From Methanobacteriota archaeon (GTDB lineage Bacteria; Myxococcota; UBA727; JABDBI01), in contig JABDBI010000003.1 of assembly GCA_013288705.1 (NCBI GenBank), forward strand, positions 1 through 35,257: 35,257 bases of DNA. Reading direction: 5' to 3'. Positions 8,628 through 17,533 of this stretch are shown one piece after another. The position numbers and the translations under genes were made by a program. The stretch's first letter is position 1; each line of letters begins with the position of its first letter. A model generated the notes under the pieces. The model searched no databases. It saw only the letters and a list, made by a program, of their open reading frames with translations, and was not told where the DNA came from.

Positions 8628-8896
8628 AATTGTGGTGGTCTCTGGAACTATGGCAAACTGGAAAAAGACATCCGGCTTTTCATTCTGTTTAGCCTTGGGA
8701 TGAAGCCAGTTGAGTTGGCAAAGCTCTATGCTGAGCTCGAGATCTTGCCAAATGGCAAACCCACCCCCATGAATCTCGATGTAACAAAGCTCGCCGCTTG
8801 ATTTCTTTTGCCTCGCCGCTTTGCATTTTTCCCGAACCTTGGATTAAAGTGACTAGACAACGCATTGTTTAATCATTTTCCGCCAAGGAGCCGAGT
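8628..8896 (+). other. Intergenic stretch with a possible short ORF or coding remnant
   Basis: Between the terminator and prkA there is no ORF of normal size. One forward frame stays open to a TGA at 8799-8801 and reads like protein. From an ATG at 8700 it gives 33 residues (MKPVELAKLYAELEI... ending VTKLAA), and the upstream codons (LWNYGKLEKDIRLFILF) also look coding but have no start. It could be a gene remnant or a small protein; the evidence is only composition. The end of the stretch (AAGGAG at 8885-8890) is the ribosome binding site of prkA, 6 bases before its GTG. I could not assign a clear sigma-70 promoter here. Confidence 0.2.
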
Positions 8897-10957
8897 GTGA
8901 GCTATCCAGAGTCTTTGCTTGGTACTGTTGCCACGCTGCAAAACCAATCCGAATATGAGAGCCTACACTGGGAGGGCTCTTTCGAAGAGTATCTACGCAT
9001 CATCCGCGAAGAACCACGTGTCACCCGCACGGCGTTTCAACGCCTCTACGACATGATGATCTCCTACGGGCGCGAAGAGTATATCGATTCCAAAAAGCGA
9101 CTCGTGCATTACCCATTTTTTGACGATGGCATCGATAACGGCAAAGATGCTGTGTTTGGCCTCGACGTCGCTCTCATGCGGCTCGTGAACGTCGTGAAGT
9201 CTGCAGCTATGGGGTATGGCACGGAAAAGCGCGTGATTTTACTCCACGGGCCAGTGGGGTCGGCAAAGTCCACCATTGCGCGGCTCATGAAAAAAGGCCT
9301 CGAGCGTTACTCGCGCACCGACGAAGGCAAGTTGTTTACGTTTGAATGGCGCATCCCCAAAGAGCTGCACCGCGTTTCTGGTGGGCAAAGCGTTATGCCA
9401 GATCCGATGCATGAAGAGCCGCTCAAGCTCATTCCGGCAGAGATGCGTCATGAAGTATTCGCCAAGCTGGGTATCGGCGGTGATCACCATCCTGTTCGCA
9501 TTAAGGGCGATCTCAATCCGGCTAGCCGCTATATTTTCCGGCTGCTCATGGAGCACTACAAGGGTGATTTGATCAAAGTGCTCTCCCATGTGCAAGTCAA
9601 ACGGCTGCTGCTGAGTGAGAAGGATCGTGTGGGTATTGGGACGTTTCAACCCAAAGATGAAAAGAACCAAGATTCGACTGAGCTTACCGGCGATATCAAC
9701 TACCGACGCATCGCAGAGTTCGGATCCGATTCCGATCCGCGCGCGTTTAATTTTGATGGCGAGTTTTGCATCGCTAACCGAGGCATTATCGAGTTCATCG
9801 AAATTCTGAAGCTAGATGTCGCGTTTCTTTATGACCTACTTGGCGCAACGCAAGAACACAAGATTAAGCCGAAGAAGTTTGCTCAAACCGACATCGATGA
9901 AGTGATTATTGGGCACACAAATGAGGCCGAATACAAAAAGCTCGTCGCTAACGAGTACATGGAAGCGCTGCGCGATCGGACCGTGAAAATCGATATCCCG
10001 TACATCACACGGTGGTCCGAAGAAAAGAAAATCTACGAGCGCGATTACAACAACAAGAAGATCCGCGGTAAGCATATCGCCCCCCACACTGTGGACATGG
10101 CAGCGATGTGGGCGGTGCTGTCACGCATGGAAGCACCCAAGGGTTACAATCTAAGCATTTTGCAAAAGCTTAAGCTTTATGATGGCAAGAGCTTGGCAGG
10201 CTTTACCGAAGACAGCGTGAAGGAACTGCGTAAGCAGGCTACGCGCGAAGGCATGGAAGGTATCTCGCCGCGTTATGTGCAAGATAAGATCTCTAATGCA
10301 TTGGTGAGCGATTTGAGCGAGACAAGCATCAATCCGTTTATGGTGCTCAACGAGCTTGAGGCGGGGTTGAAGACCCATTCTCTGATCACCAGCGACGAGC
10401 AGAAAAAGCGTTATCTCGAGCTGCTGCAAGTGGTGCGGCAAGAATATGAAGATGTGGTGAAGAACGAAGTGCAGCGCGCGATCTCTGCAGATGAAGATGC
10501 CATCGCTAAGTTGTGCAGCAACTACATCGATAACGTGAAGGCTTATACGCAAAAAGAACGGGTCAAAAACAAATATACCGGACAGGATGAAGAACCTGAT
10601 GAGCGCCTGATGCGGTCGATTGAAGAAAAGATTGATATCCCAGAGAGCCGTAAAGATGATTTCCGTCGGGAGATCATGAATTATATTGGCGCGCTGGCTG
10701 TTGAGGGTAAGAAGTTCGACTACCGTACCAATGAACGGCTACACAAGGCGTTGGAGCTTAAGCTTTTCGAAGATCAAAAAGATACCATTAAGCTCACCAC
10801 CATGGTGTCCAATGTGGTGGATCGTGAGACGCAGGAGAAGATCGACATTGTGAAGCAGCGTCTTATTAAAAACTACGGTTACAACGAGGAAAGCGCGACC
10901 GACGTGCTCAACTTTGTGGCCAGCATTTTTGCCCGCGGTGATGTCAAACGTGACTAG
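8897..10957 (+). CDS. prkA: PrkA-family serine protein kinase / AAA ATPase
   Basis: A 686-residue cytoplasmic protein, full length for PrkA. It has an N-terminal AAA-type domain with Walker [10 protein letters not shown] at 118-126, and the C-terminal region conserved in the PrkA family. PrkA homologues are described as Ser/Thr kinases (Bacillus PrkA, E. coli YeaG) linked to stationary-phase, nitrogen-starvation and sporulation responses. The GTG start follows AAGGAG by 6 bases; a GTG two bases earlier is out of frame. It heads a run with yeaH and spoVR, the conserved partner genes in many proteobacteria, so a shared stress-response complex is likely. Substrates cannot be read from the sequence. 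Confidence 0.95.
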   Translation: MSYPESLLGTVATLQNQSEYESLHWEGSFEEYLRIIREEPRVTRTAFQRLYDMMISYGREEYIDSKKRLVHYPFFDDGIDNGKDAVFGLDVALMRLVNVVKSAAMGYGTEKRVILLHGPVGSAKSTIARLMKKGLERYSRTDEGKLFTFEWRIPKELHRVSGGQSVMPDPMHEEPLKLIPAEMRHEVFAKLGIGGDHHPVRIKGDLNPASRYIFRLLMEHYKGDLIKVLSHVQVKRLLLSEKDRVGIGTFQPKDEKNQDSTELTGDINYRRIAEFGSDSDPRAFNFDGEFCIANRGIIEFIEILKLDVAFLYDLLGATQEHKIKPKKFAQTDIDEVIIGHTNEAEYKKLVANEYMEALRDRTVKIDIPYITRWSEEKKIYERDYNNKKIRGKHIAPHTVDMAAMWAVLSRMEAPKGYNLSILQKLKLYDGKSLAGFTEDSVKELRKQATREGMEGISPRYVQDKISNALVSDLSETSINPFMVLNELEAGLKTHSLITSDEQKKRYLELLQVVRQEYEDVVKNEVQRAISADEDAIAKLCSNYIDNVKAYTQKERVKNKYTGQDEEPDERLMRSIEEKIDIPESRKDDFRREIMNYIGALAVEGKKFDYRTNERLHKALELKLFEDQKDTIKLTTMVSNVVDRETQEKIDIVKQRLIKNYGYNEESATDVLNFVASIFARGDVKRD

Positions 10958-10979
10958 GTCACTGGGGTGAGGGTGGCCG

Positions 10980-12089
10980 ATGAGCCTGAGAGTCCATAAT
11001 GATCACAACCGGTTTAAGGAAATCATTCGCGGCCGTATTAAGCAAAACCTGAAAGAGTATATCAAAAAAGGTGAGTTTATATCGCGGCAGGGCAATGAGA
11101 AGCTGACCATTCCCGTGCCCAGCGTGGAGTTACCGCGCTTTCGTTTTGGCGGGCAAAGCCAAGGCGGAGTTGGACAAGGGCAGGGCAAAGTGGGCGATGG
11201 TGTGGGCGATCCGCAGCCCGGCGAGGCCGCGGCGGGGAAGGCGGGCAGCGATGCGGGTGATCATAGTCTCGAGGTTGATGTTTCACTCGAGGAATTGGCG
11301 GACATGCTCGGCGAAGAGTTGGAGCTTCCACGCATTGAGGCCAAAGGCAAGCATAGTGTAAAGGCTGAGCGGATTCGCTATTCTGGCGTGCACCAAGTGG
11401 GCCCAGAGGCGCTTCGTCACTTTAAACACACATTTCGCAATGCGCTCCGACGGCAAATCATGACGGGGACTTACGATCCGAAGAATCCTTGCATCGTTCC
11501 GATCCGCGATGATTTTCGCTACCGAAGTTTTAGAACCATCGAGAAGCCAGAGTCCAATGCTGTGATTGTTTATATGATGGACGTTTCTGGCAGCATGGGC
11601 GAAGAGCAGAAGGAAATTGTGCGCATCGAGAGCTTCTGGATCGATGCCTGGCTCAGGCGGCACTACGACGGCATTGAGTCACGCTACGTCATTCACGATG
11701 CGATGGCCAAAGAAGTCGATCGGGATACTTTCTTTCACACCCGTGAGTCCGGTGGGACGATGATCAGTTCTGCCTATCGCTTGTGTGCTGAGATCATCGA
11801 GAAAGACTACCCACCGCAAGACTGGAATATCTACCCCTTTCACTTCTCCGACGGCGACAATTGGTCAGTGGATGACACGCGCCTGTGCATCGGCGTGCTC
11901 CGCGATCGCATTTTGCCTCACGTCAATCAGTTTAGTTATGGCCAGGTAGAATCCCCTTATGGCTCGGGTCAGTTTATCAAGGACTTGCGCGAGCACTTGC
12001 AGGGGCACACCGCCGTCGCGCTGTCGGAGATCAAAGACAAAGATGCCATCTATCAGTCCATCAAAGACTTTCTGGCGGGAGGAAGGTAA
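10980..12089 (+). CDS. yeaH: YeaH/YhbH family protein (DUF444, UPF0229), VWA-like
   Basis: A 369-residue partner of PrkA. It opens with the family block [19 protein letters not shown], has a glycine-rich disordered linker (about 57-92), and a von Willebrand A-like domain whose metal-site motif DVSGSMG is at residues 201-207 (DxSxS). The order prkA-yeaH-spoVR is the widely conserved one. The gene begins 22 bases after prkA, and its TAA shares a base with the ATG of spoVR (TAATG), indicating coupled translation. A role as adaptor or scaffold in the kinase complex is inferred from family knowledge. Confidence 0.94.
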   Translation: MSLRVHNDHNRFKEIIRGRIKQNLKEYIKKGEFISRQGNEKLTIPVPSVELPRFRFGGQSQGGVGQGQGKVGDGVGDPQPGEAAAGKAGSDAGDHSLEVDVSLEELADMLGEELELPRIEAKGKHSVKAERIRYSGVHQVGPEALRHFKHTFRNALRRQIMTGTYDPKNPCIVPIRDDFRYRSFRTIEKPESNAVIVYMMDVSGSMGEEQKEIVRIESFWIDAWLRRHYDGIESRYVIHDAMAKEVDRDTFFHTRESGGTMISSAYRLCAEIIEKDYPPQDWNIYPFHFSDGDNWSVDDTRLCIGVLRDRILPHVNQFSYGQVESPYGSGQFIKDLREHLQGHTAVALSEIKDKDAIYQSIKDFLAGGR

Positions 12090-13591
12090 TGCCAAAGGCG
12101 CTTCCGGTAGAACTTGTCGAATTGCAGCAACGTGTTGAAGAAGTTGCCCAAGGGTATGGGCTTGGTATTTTCAGGACTTCATACGAAGTGCTCGATTTCG
12201 ACGAAATTAATATGGTGGCCTCCTATACCGGTTTTCCCGTGCGCTATCCGCACTGGAAGTGGGGCATGGAATACGAGCGTTTGTCCAAAGGCCATGAATA
12301 TGGCGTGAGTAAAATTTACGAGTTGGTGATCAATAACGATCCCTGCTTTGCTTATTTGCTCGAGAGCAACTCATTCGTCGATCAAAAAATCGTCATGTGC
12401 CATGTGACCGGACATAACGATTTCTTTAAGAATAACTATGCCTTTCAGCATACCAATCGAAAGATGATCGATGAAATGGCCAACCATGCAGCGCGTATTA
12501 GGCGCTATATGGATTGGTATGGCGTCGACAAAGTCGAAGAATTTATAGACAAAGTTCTATCCATCGAGAACCTCATCGATTGCCAGGCGCCATTTATCGC
12601 CAGACAGCGAGATGAAAAAGAAAAAGACGACGAGATGATCGGTGATGGCTTCGAAGTTGTGCGTTTGCCATCTGATAAAGAATATATGGAACGCTATGTG
12701 AATCCAGAAGAGTTTTTGGATGAGCAAAAGCGCAAGCAGCAAAAGAAAGCTAAAGAAGCCAAGCGATTTCCCAAAGAGCCGATGCAAGATGTACTCTTGT
12801 TTTTGCTACAGAATGCGCCGCTGACGCGTTGGCAGCGAGATGTTCTCGAAATGCTGCGAGAAGAAGCCTATTATTTTGCTCCACAAGCGATGACCAAAAT
12901 CATGAACGAAGGCTGGGCCACCTATTGGCATTCCAAGCTCATGACGGAAAAAGTGATGGAGTCGTCGGAGCTTATTGATTTTGCCGATCGCCACTCGGGT
13001 GTTCTACAAATGGCACCCGGCCAGCTGAACCCATACAAGCTTGGCGTGGAGCTCTATCGGGACATCGAATCACGTTGGAACAAAGGCCAGTTTGGCCCCG
13101 AGTGGGATGATTGCAGCAATATGGCGGAAAAGCGCTTATGGGATAAGCAGCTTGGACTTGGTCGAGAGAAGATTTTTCAAGTGCGTAAAATCTACACCGA
13201 TGTGACTTTTCTCGACGAGTTTTTTACCATTGATTTTTGCAAGCAGCATGGTTTTTTTGCTTATGCTTACGATAAGAAGCGCCAAGAGTACGTGATTGAG
13301 TCGCGTGAATTTGCCAAAGTCAAAAAGAAGCTCCTCTCTTCTTTTACCAATTTAGGGCAGCCGGTAATTCATGTTGTCGATGGCAACTACGAAAATCGCG
13401 CGGAGCTTGTGCTCAAGCACTTGCATGAAGGTGTGGATCTGGACGTGCAATTTGGTCGCGCGACGCTCAAGAATGTGCACGCAATCTGGACGCGGCCGGT
13501 GCATTTGATGACATCTGTTGAAGATCGGCCCATGATGTTGTCGTTTGATGGGCAGAATTTTCAAGAAAAGTTGTTAACCAAACAGATATGA
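12089..13591 (+). CDS. spoVR: SpoVR family protein
   Basis: A 500-residue protein with the typical SpoVR start (DFDEINMVASYTGFPVRYPHW) and conserved His-containing blocks HVTGHNDFFKNN and MNEGWATYWHSKLM, which may be metal-binding. In Bacillus the namesake affects spore cortex; in non-sporulating proteobacteria it is the third member of the PrkA-YeaH-SpoVR stress module. A charged coiled segment (about 210-225, KRKQQKKAKEAKR) sits between the conserved parts. The start overlaps yeaH by one base, and the stop overlaps the next ATG as ATGA, so the gene is in the middle of a coupled operon. No spore genes are otherwise seen here. Confidence 0.94.
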   Translation: MPKALPVELVELQQRVEEVAQGYGLGIFRTSYEVLDFDEINMVASYTGFPVRYPHWKWGMEYERLSKGHEYGVSKIYELVINNDPCFAYLLESNSFVDQKIVMCHVTGHNDFFKNNYAFQHTNRKMIDEMANHAARIRRYMDWYGVDKVEEFIDKVLSIENLIDCQAPFIARQRDEKEKDDEMIGDGFEVVRLPSDKEYMERYVNPEEFLDEQKRKQQKKAKEAKRFPKEPMQDVLLFLLQNAPLTRWQRDVLEMLREEAYYFAPQAMTKIMNEGWATYWHSKLMTEKVMESSELIDFADRHSGVLQMAPGQLNPYKLGVELYRDIESRWNKGQFGPEWDDCSNMAEKRLWDKQLGLGREKIFQVRKIYTDVTFLDEFFTIDFCKQHGFFAYAYDKKRQEYVIESREFAKVKKKLLSSFTNLGQPVIHVVDGNYENRAELVLKHLHEGVDLDVQFGRATLKNVHAIWTRPVHLMTSVEDRPMMLSFDGQNFQEKLLTKQI

Positions 13592-14052
13592 AAAACGCAA
13601 ACTGGAAATGGTTGTATGCCAAGCTACGTCTTGGTTTTCTTGGTGCGCTGCATTATGCGCTGATGTTTTGGCCCTGGCGGAGTCGTTTTGGCTATCAGAA
13701 GTTTTTAGAAAACTATCTTCCCGATGGCCTGCCTTCCTACTCCCCTGAGCTCCGCGCGATCGCACACGAGCCCGGCCGCTGCACCACCTGTGGCATGTGC
13801 GACGCCGCCTGCCCAGAAATTTCCCCCTTTGAAAAAGGGGGACCAAGGGGGATTTTTCTCGGCCCCATGCGCTTGGTGATCAGCGGCATGCGCGGTGGCC
13901 CCATTTTGCCAGACGTCGCCGACAGTTTAGCCTTCGTTGCCAACACCGCATGCCAAGGTTGCCAGGCCTGCGAACGCGCCTGTCCGGAGCAGATCCCCAT
14001 TGTGAGTCTGGCGCAACAGTTCCACACACAGCTGAAGCAGTTACAAACCTGA
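13588..14052 (+). CDS. Two-[4Fe-4S] ferredoxin-like protein carrying an in-frame palindromic repeat
   Basis: A 154-residue protein with a hydrophobic/aromatic N-terminus (about 15-30) and two complete CxxCxxCxxxCP motifs: Cys65, 68, 71, 75 and Cys122, 125, 128, 132. It resembles the iron-sulfur module of NuoI- or GlpC/HdrC-like electron carriers but lacks their other domains. It is translated from an ATGA overlap with spoVR. Between the first cluster (CPE, residue 77) and LGPMRL a 13-residue segment (SPFEKGGPRGIF) is encoded by the 39-bp repeat described separately; remove it and the two halves still join in frame. The redox partner is unknown. Association with the PrkA module is positional. 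Confidence 0.8.
   Translation: MKNANWKWLYAKLRLGFLGALHYALMFWPWRSRFGYQKFLENYLPDGLPSYSPELRAIAHEPGRCTTCGMCDAACPEISPFEKGGPRGIFLGPMRLVISGMRGGPILPDVADSLAFVANTACQGCQACERACPEQIPIVSLAQQFHTQLKQLQT
13818..13856 (+). repeat. 39-bp palindromic repeat, copy 1 (inside ferredoxin gene)
   Basis: The copy contains CCCCCTTT (13823-13830), loop GAA, AAAGGGGG (13834-13841), then a second G5 block and ATTTT. It matches copy 2 at 17654-17692 at 36 of 39 positions. It is read in the frame giving SPFEKGGPRGIF. The same type of C5/G5 palindrome is a widespread interspersed repeat in bacterial genomes. Confidence 0.85.
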
Positions 14053-14060
14053 GAGAAAAG

Positions 14061-14711
14061 ATGGGCGTTTTACACGGATCAATGAGTTATTTGCGCTTTG
14101 CCGTTATTGGCACTGTGCCATCCAACTACGTCGAGCAATATGAATCCACTATGGAAATGCGCAGGTTCATTCCGCTTCATCCAGAGGCCGAGGATATCGA
14201 TAGCGCAGGCTGGGTGCCAGCGCAGAAGCCTTTTGCTGACGATGAGCCCATCACTAACGCGCATTTTCTCTTTGGTGAACGCATGGTGTTTGCCTTTCGA
14301 GAAGACGTGATGTCCTATCCAAAGCCCATGTTGCGCGATTTGGTCGCGCAGCGCCTCGATCAATATCGAGAGAAAACAGGCGCTGAGCCGCATGGTGAGA
14401 TTCGACACAAAGCCGAGCTTGCTGTACGTGCCGAGCTGCGTCGGAAGATTTTGCCAAGAAGCAAAGTAGTGGATGTATTGTGGGATCACTCCCGTGCAGA
14501 ACTGCGCTTTTTTTCTCGCGGCAAAGGCGTGGTGGAGCGTTTCACCAAACTCTTTGAGCAGACATTCTCGATGCAGCTTCGGGAAAAAACATTCGCTGAT
14601 CTGGCAATATCCGCCGAGCTCTCTCTCCGAGAGAAAGGTATGTTAGAAGGTTTAAGGCCGCACGAGATTTTCGCGTTGAAGCAACGCGTCGAGGCAGAAG
14701 CATATGGGTGA
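14061..14711 (+). CDS. RdgC-like protein, N-terminal half
   Basis: A 216-residue protein resembling the first two-thirds of RdgC, the ring-forming DNA-binding protein that modulates RecA. Visible matches are the GWVPA segment after a Glu/Asp-rich stretch, the VFAFREDVMSYPKPMLRDLVAQRL block, ELRRKILPRSKVVDVLWD in place of the LLPRAFSR region, and a helix-strand repeat after it. The ATG at 14061 is chosen because it follows the ferredoxin stop by 8 bases; an ATG at 14082 is also possible. It overlaps the next gene by 8 bases. RdgC in E. coli is one chain of 303 residues, so here the function appears split over two. The similarity is moderate. Confidence 0.6.
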   Translation: MGVLHGSMSYLRFAVIGTVPSNYVEQYESTMEMRRFIPLHPEAEDIDSAGWVPAQKPFADDEPITNAHFLFGERMVFAFREDVMSYPKPMLRDLVAQRLDQYREKTGAEPHGEIRHKAELAVRAELRRKILPRSKVVDVLWDHSRAELRFFSRGKGVVERFTKLFEQTFSMQLREKTFADLAISAELSLREKGMLEGLRPHEIFALKQRVEAEAYG

Positions 14712-15342
14712 TTTGACCTTTTTAGGACCCGAGTTTTTGACTTGGCTCTATTTTTACATCGATCAGGAAGGCGGCGAGATCAAAGCTGGAAAGCCCGAGG
14801 CGCGGATCACTGTGGGCAAGAGTATCTTGCTCAAGCCACTGGCCAATCCGGATATGCGTGTGGCGATTTTAAGTCCGATGCTTGACGACAGTGGCGAAGT
14901 GCTGCAGGCCATTCGTGCGGGTGCCCATGTGGAGTCTATGGCGCTTGACGTTGTTGTGGGTGAGCACATCCACTGTCTTACTGTGAATGGCACCGATGGA
15001 TCACTTAGCCAAGTAAAGACGCGTTATTTATTTGCTGAGCAGGAAAGCAAGATGGATTTGGCCGGGTTTGATGAGCCTAGCCAGGGGCCGAAGAAGAAAA
15101 AACTGACGGACGAAGAAAGCGTCCTCATCCGAATGTCTGCGCTGGATGAGATTGAAGCGATTGTTGACAGCCTCTTTCAGAAATTTCTGCTGCGCAGACT
15201 GGGGCAGAGCTTTGTTCAGCAAGATCTCACTGCAATCCGTTTGAGCGTTGCAGAGGGCCTTAAAGCTCGATTGCCGCCTATCGATCATGCAAAGCGGCAG
15301 CCGTCTCACCTAGAAGAGCAACCGGTCGCATACCCAGCCTGA
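14704..15342 (+). CDS. RdgC-associated protein, C-terminal-half-like
   Basis: A 212-residue protein starting with FLGPEFLTWLYFYIDQEGG, the block that in delta-proteobacterial RdgC-like proteins marks the C-terminal region. The middle part (about 40-105) is beta-rich, a Lys-rich linker (PKKKKLTDEE, about 128-137) follows, and the last third is helical. It overlaps the previous gene by 8 bases (ATGGGTGA), so the two products are probably made in equal amounts and act together on DNA. The nuclear or recombination role is inferred from RdgC; this half alone has no recognisable catalytic motif. It is followed by a terminator. Confidence 0.55.
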   Translation: MGDLTFLGPEFLTWLYFYIDQEGGEIKAGKPEARITVGKSILLKPLANPDMRVAILSPMLDDSGEVLQAIRAGAHVESMALDVVVGEHIHCLTVNGTDGSLSQVKTRYLFAEQESKMDLAGFDEPSQGPKKKKLTDEESVLIRMSALDEIEAIVDSLFQKFLLRRLGQSFVQQDLTAIRLSVAEGLKARLPPIDHAKRQPSHLEEQPVAYPA

Positions 15343-15363
15343 TTAACCTCGGCTTGAACAACA

Positions 15364-15412
15364 AAAAACGCGCCATTTTGCTCAAAAAAAGATGCAAAAC
15401 AGGCGCGTTTTC
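15364..15412. terminator. Bidirectional terminator
   Basis: AAACGCGCC-ATTTTGC pairs with GCAAAAC-AGGCGCGTTT around an A-rich loop, with an A run on the left and a T run on the right, so it can end both the rdgC-like operon (plus) and the lipoprotein gene (minus). Confidence 0.8.
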
Positions 15413-15440
15413 GCGCTTTACTTAAGCGACTCTCGCCAGC

Positions 15441-15662
15441 TTAGTTAGCTGGAGCCGGAGCTGGTGCAGCAGGAGCTGCTGGAGCTTCTGGTGCAGGAGC
15501 TGCAGCAGGAGCCTCTGGTGCTGCTGGAGCGGCAGGAGCCACTTCTGCAGGTGCACCTTCAGGAGCGCCTTCAGCAGGAGCCTCTGCGTCTTTGCTGCAT
15601 TTGCAAGCAGAGAAGGCGAAGAGAAGAGCGGTAAGACTTAAACCAAGTACGAGACGTTGCAT
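15441..15662 (-). CDS. Small Ala/Pro-rich lipoprotein
   Basis: A 73-residue protein with a signal peptide and lipobox FSAC (Cys20), followed by KCSKDAE and then about 45 residues of almost only Ala, Pro, Glu and Gly in a PAAP/APEAP pattern. The product is probably an extended, unstructured lipoprotein spanning part of the periplasm. Such sequences are seen as short membrane-anchored spacers; no specific role can be given. The repeat is encoded by degenerate codons (GCT CCT GCA and so on), so it is kept by selection or slippage at the amino-acid level. Confidence 0.75.
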   Translation of the reverse strand: MQRLVLGLSLTALLFAFSACKCSKDAEAPAEGAPEGAPAEVAPAAPAAPEAPAAAPAPEAPAAPAAPAPAPAN

Positions 15663-15682
15663 GGAAAAACCTCAAAAGTTTA

Positions 15683-15712
15683 GTTATGGCAAAAACATTA
15701 TTATTGTGCCAA
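15683..15712 (-). promoter_or_regulatory. Possible sigma-70 promoter of the small lipoprotein gene
   Basis: On the minus strand TTGGCA (15712-15707), 18-base spacer, CATAAC (15688-15683), about 20 bases before the ATG. The match to consensus is moderate. Confidence 0.35.
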
Positions 15713-15856
15713 GTCTCGGTCACATAGCACCTGAGACTTTTGAAAACAACAAAAATTGTTAAGCCTAAGTTTTTTCGATACTGCACGAATGCCGTATATT
15801 TTTCAAGCGTATTTGTGGAATGAATACACTGATCGCAAAAATATGGAGGAGCCACG

Positions 15857-17533
15857 ATGACGACCCCCCCCCATTTCGTCAGCGCCCCACGCGGCACAAA
15901 ACTTAGCTGCAAGGGCTGGATTCAAGAAGCCGCGTTGCGCATGCTGATGAATAACTTGGACAAAGAGGTTGCTGAAAAGCCGGAAGATCTGATTGTTTAT
16001 GGTGGCCGCGGCCGGGCTGCACGTAACTGGGAGGCTTATGATGCGATCGTTGCATCCCTGCGAGCGCTCGAAAATGATGAGACTCTGTTGATTCAATCTG
16101 GCAAGCCAGTTGGCGTCATAAAAACGCATCGCGACGCTCCACGGGTGATCCTGGCCAATTCGAACCTGGTCGGGCGGTGGGCCACTTGGGAGCATTTTGA
16201 TGCGCTTGAGCAAAAAGGCCTTATGATGTACGGCCAAATGACGGCTGGATCATGGATCTACATTGGCACGCAGGGGATTTTGCAGGGTACCTACGAGACT
16301 TTTGCCCAGGCCGCCCGCACCCATTTTGGCACGGATGGTGACCTGGCTGGCAAGGTGGTTCTCACTGCAGGTCTAGGTGGCATGGGCGGTGCACAGCCGC
16401 TTGCAGTGGTGATGTGCGGTGGAATTTGCCTGGCGGTGGAAGTAGATGAAAACCGGCTGCAACGACGTCTTGACACGCGCTATCTCGATTCTATGACAAA
16501 CGATGTGCATGAGGCTGTGCAGCTATGCGAGCAGGCTCGCAAGGAAAGGAAAGCGCTCAGTGTAGGGCTCCTGGGCAACGCAGCGATTATTCATAGGCAG
16601 CTATTGGAACGGGGGTTTCGGCCTGATCTTGTCACCGATCAGACGTCCGCACATGATCCCATGTATGGGTATGTGCCTACCGGGGTCGCAACGGGCGAGG
16701 TGGACAAAAAGCGCGCGGAGGATCCCGCGCGTTATGTCGTTCTCGCACGTCGCAGCATGGCTGAGCAGGTGAACGCCATGCTGGGATGGTTGGATATGGG
16801 TGTGCCAGTGTTTGATTATGGCAATAATCTGCGGGCTGAGGCTAAAGCTGGCGGCTGTGAACGGGCTTTTGATTATCCGGGGTTTGTGCCAGCTTATATT
16901 CGTCCGCTCTTTTGTCAGGGCCTTGGGCCCTTTCGTTGGGTGGCACTGTCTGGAGATCCGCAGGATATTCAAGTGACTGATGATGCGATTCGTGAGTTAT
17001 TTCCCCATAACAAGAGTTTGCTGAAGTGGCTGGATATGGCGGAGAAGAAGATCGCTTTCCAAGGGTTGCCAGCAAGAATTTGTTGGCTTGGGCTCGGAGA
17101 GCGCCATTTGGCTGGGCTTGCGTTTAATCGGCTGGTGAAGGAGGGCAAAGTCAAAGCTCCGATTGTGATTGGGCGCGATCATCTTGATTGTGGTTCGGTA
17201 GCCAGTCCAAATCGAGAGACAGAGGCCATGAAGGATGGTTCCGATGCCGTCGCCGATTGGCCTATTTTGAATGCACTTGCCAACGCTGTGAATGGTGCGT
17301 CGTGGGTGAGCTTTCATCAGGGTGGGGGCGTAGGTATGGGTTATAGTATGCACGCAGGGCAGGTGCTTGTGGCAGATGGGACCGATGAGGCTGCTGCACG
17401 CATTGAACGTGTGTTGATTGGCGATCCGGCACTGGGAGTGATGCGCCATGCCGATGCTGGTTATGATGAGGCAATCACCTGCGCCAAAGAGCAAAGGGTC
17501 AAAATTCCTGGGCTCACATGGAATCCATCATGA
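15857..17533 (+). CDS. hutU: Urocanate hydratase
   Basis: Second step of histidine breakdown: urocanate plus water to 4-imidazolone-5-propionate, using tightly bound NAD+. It is 558 residues, the normal length. The family blocks are all present: [12 protein letters not shown] near the start, the NAD-binding [39 protein letters not shown], and [11 protein letters not shown] toward the end. The ATG follows GGAGG at 15845-15849. It overlaps hutI by four bases (ATGA), so the two are co-translated. hutH (histidase) and hutG/F are not in the window, so the pathway is only partly encoded here. Confidence 0.97.
   Translation: MTTPPHFVSAPRGTKLSCKGWIQEAALRMLMNNLDKEVAEKPEDLIVYGGRGRAARNWEAYDAIVASLRALENDETLLIQSGKPVGVIKTHRDAPRVILANSNLVGRWATWEHFDALEQKGLMMYGQMTAGSWIYIGTQGILQGTYETFAQAARTHFGTDGDLAGKVVLTAGLGGMGGAQPLAVVMCGGICLAVEVDENRLQRRLDTRYLDSMTNDVHEAVQLCEQARKERKALSVGLLGNAAIIHRQLLERGFRPDLVTDQTSAHDPMYGYVPTGVATGEVDKKRAEDPARYVVLARRSMAEQVNAMLGWLDMGVPVFDYGNNLRAEAKAGGCERAFDYPGFVPAYIRPLFCQGLGPFRWVALSGDPQDIQVTDDAIRELFPHNKSLLKWLDMAEKKIAFQGLPARICWLGLGERHLAGLAFNRLVKEGKVKAPIVIGRDHLDCGSVASPNRETEAMKDGSDAVADWPILNALANAVNGASWVSFHQGGGVGMGYSMHAGQVLVADGTDEAAARIERVLIGDPALGVMRHADAGYDEAITCAKEQRVKIPGLTWNPS

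Noticed and set aside
13588..14052. Two-cluster ferredoxin as the missing GlpC
   Set aside because: It has the two Fe-S motifs but lacks the CCG domains of GlpC and lies in the spoVR operon, 6 kb from glpB.
15450..15600. Tandem DNA repeat or CRISPR-like array
   Set aside because: It is the degenerate coding of the Ala/Pro-rich lipoprotein; the units are not constant and have no spacers.
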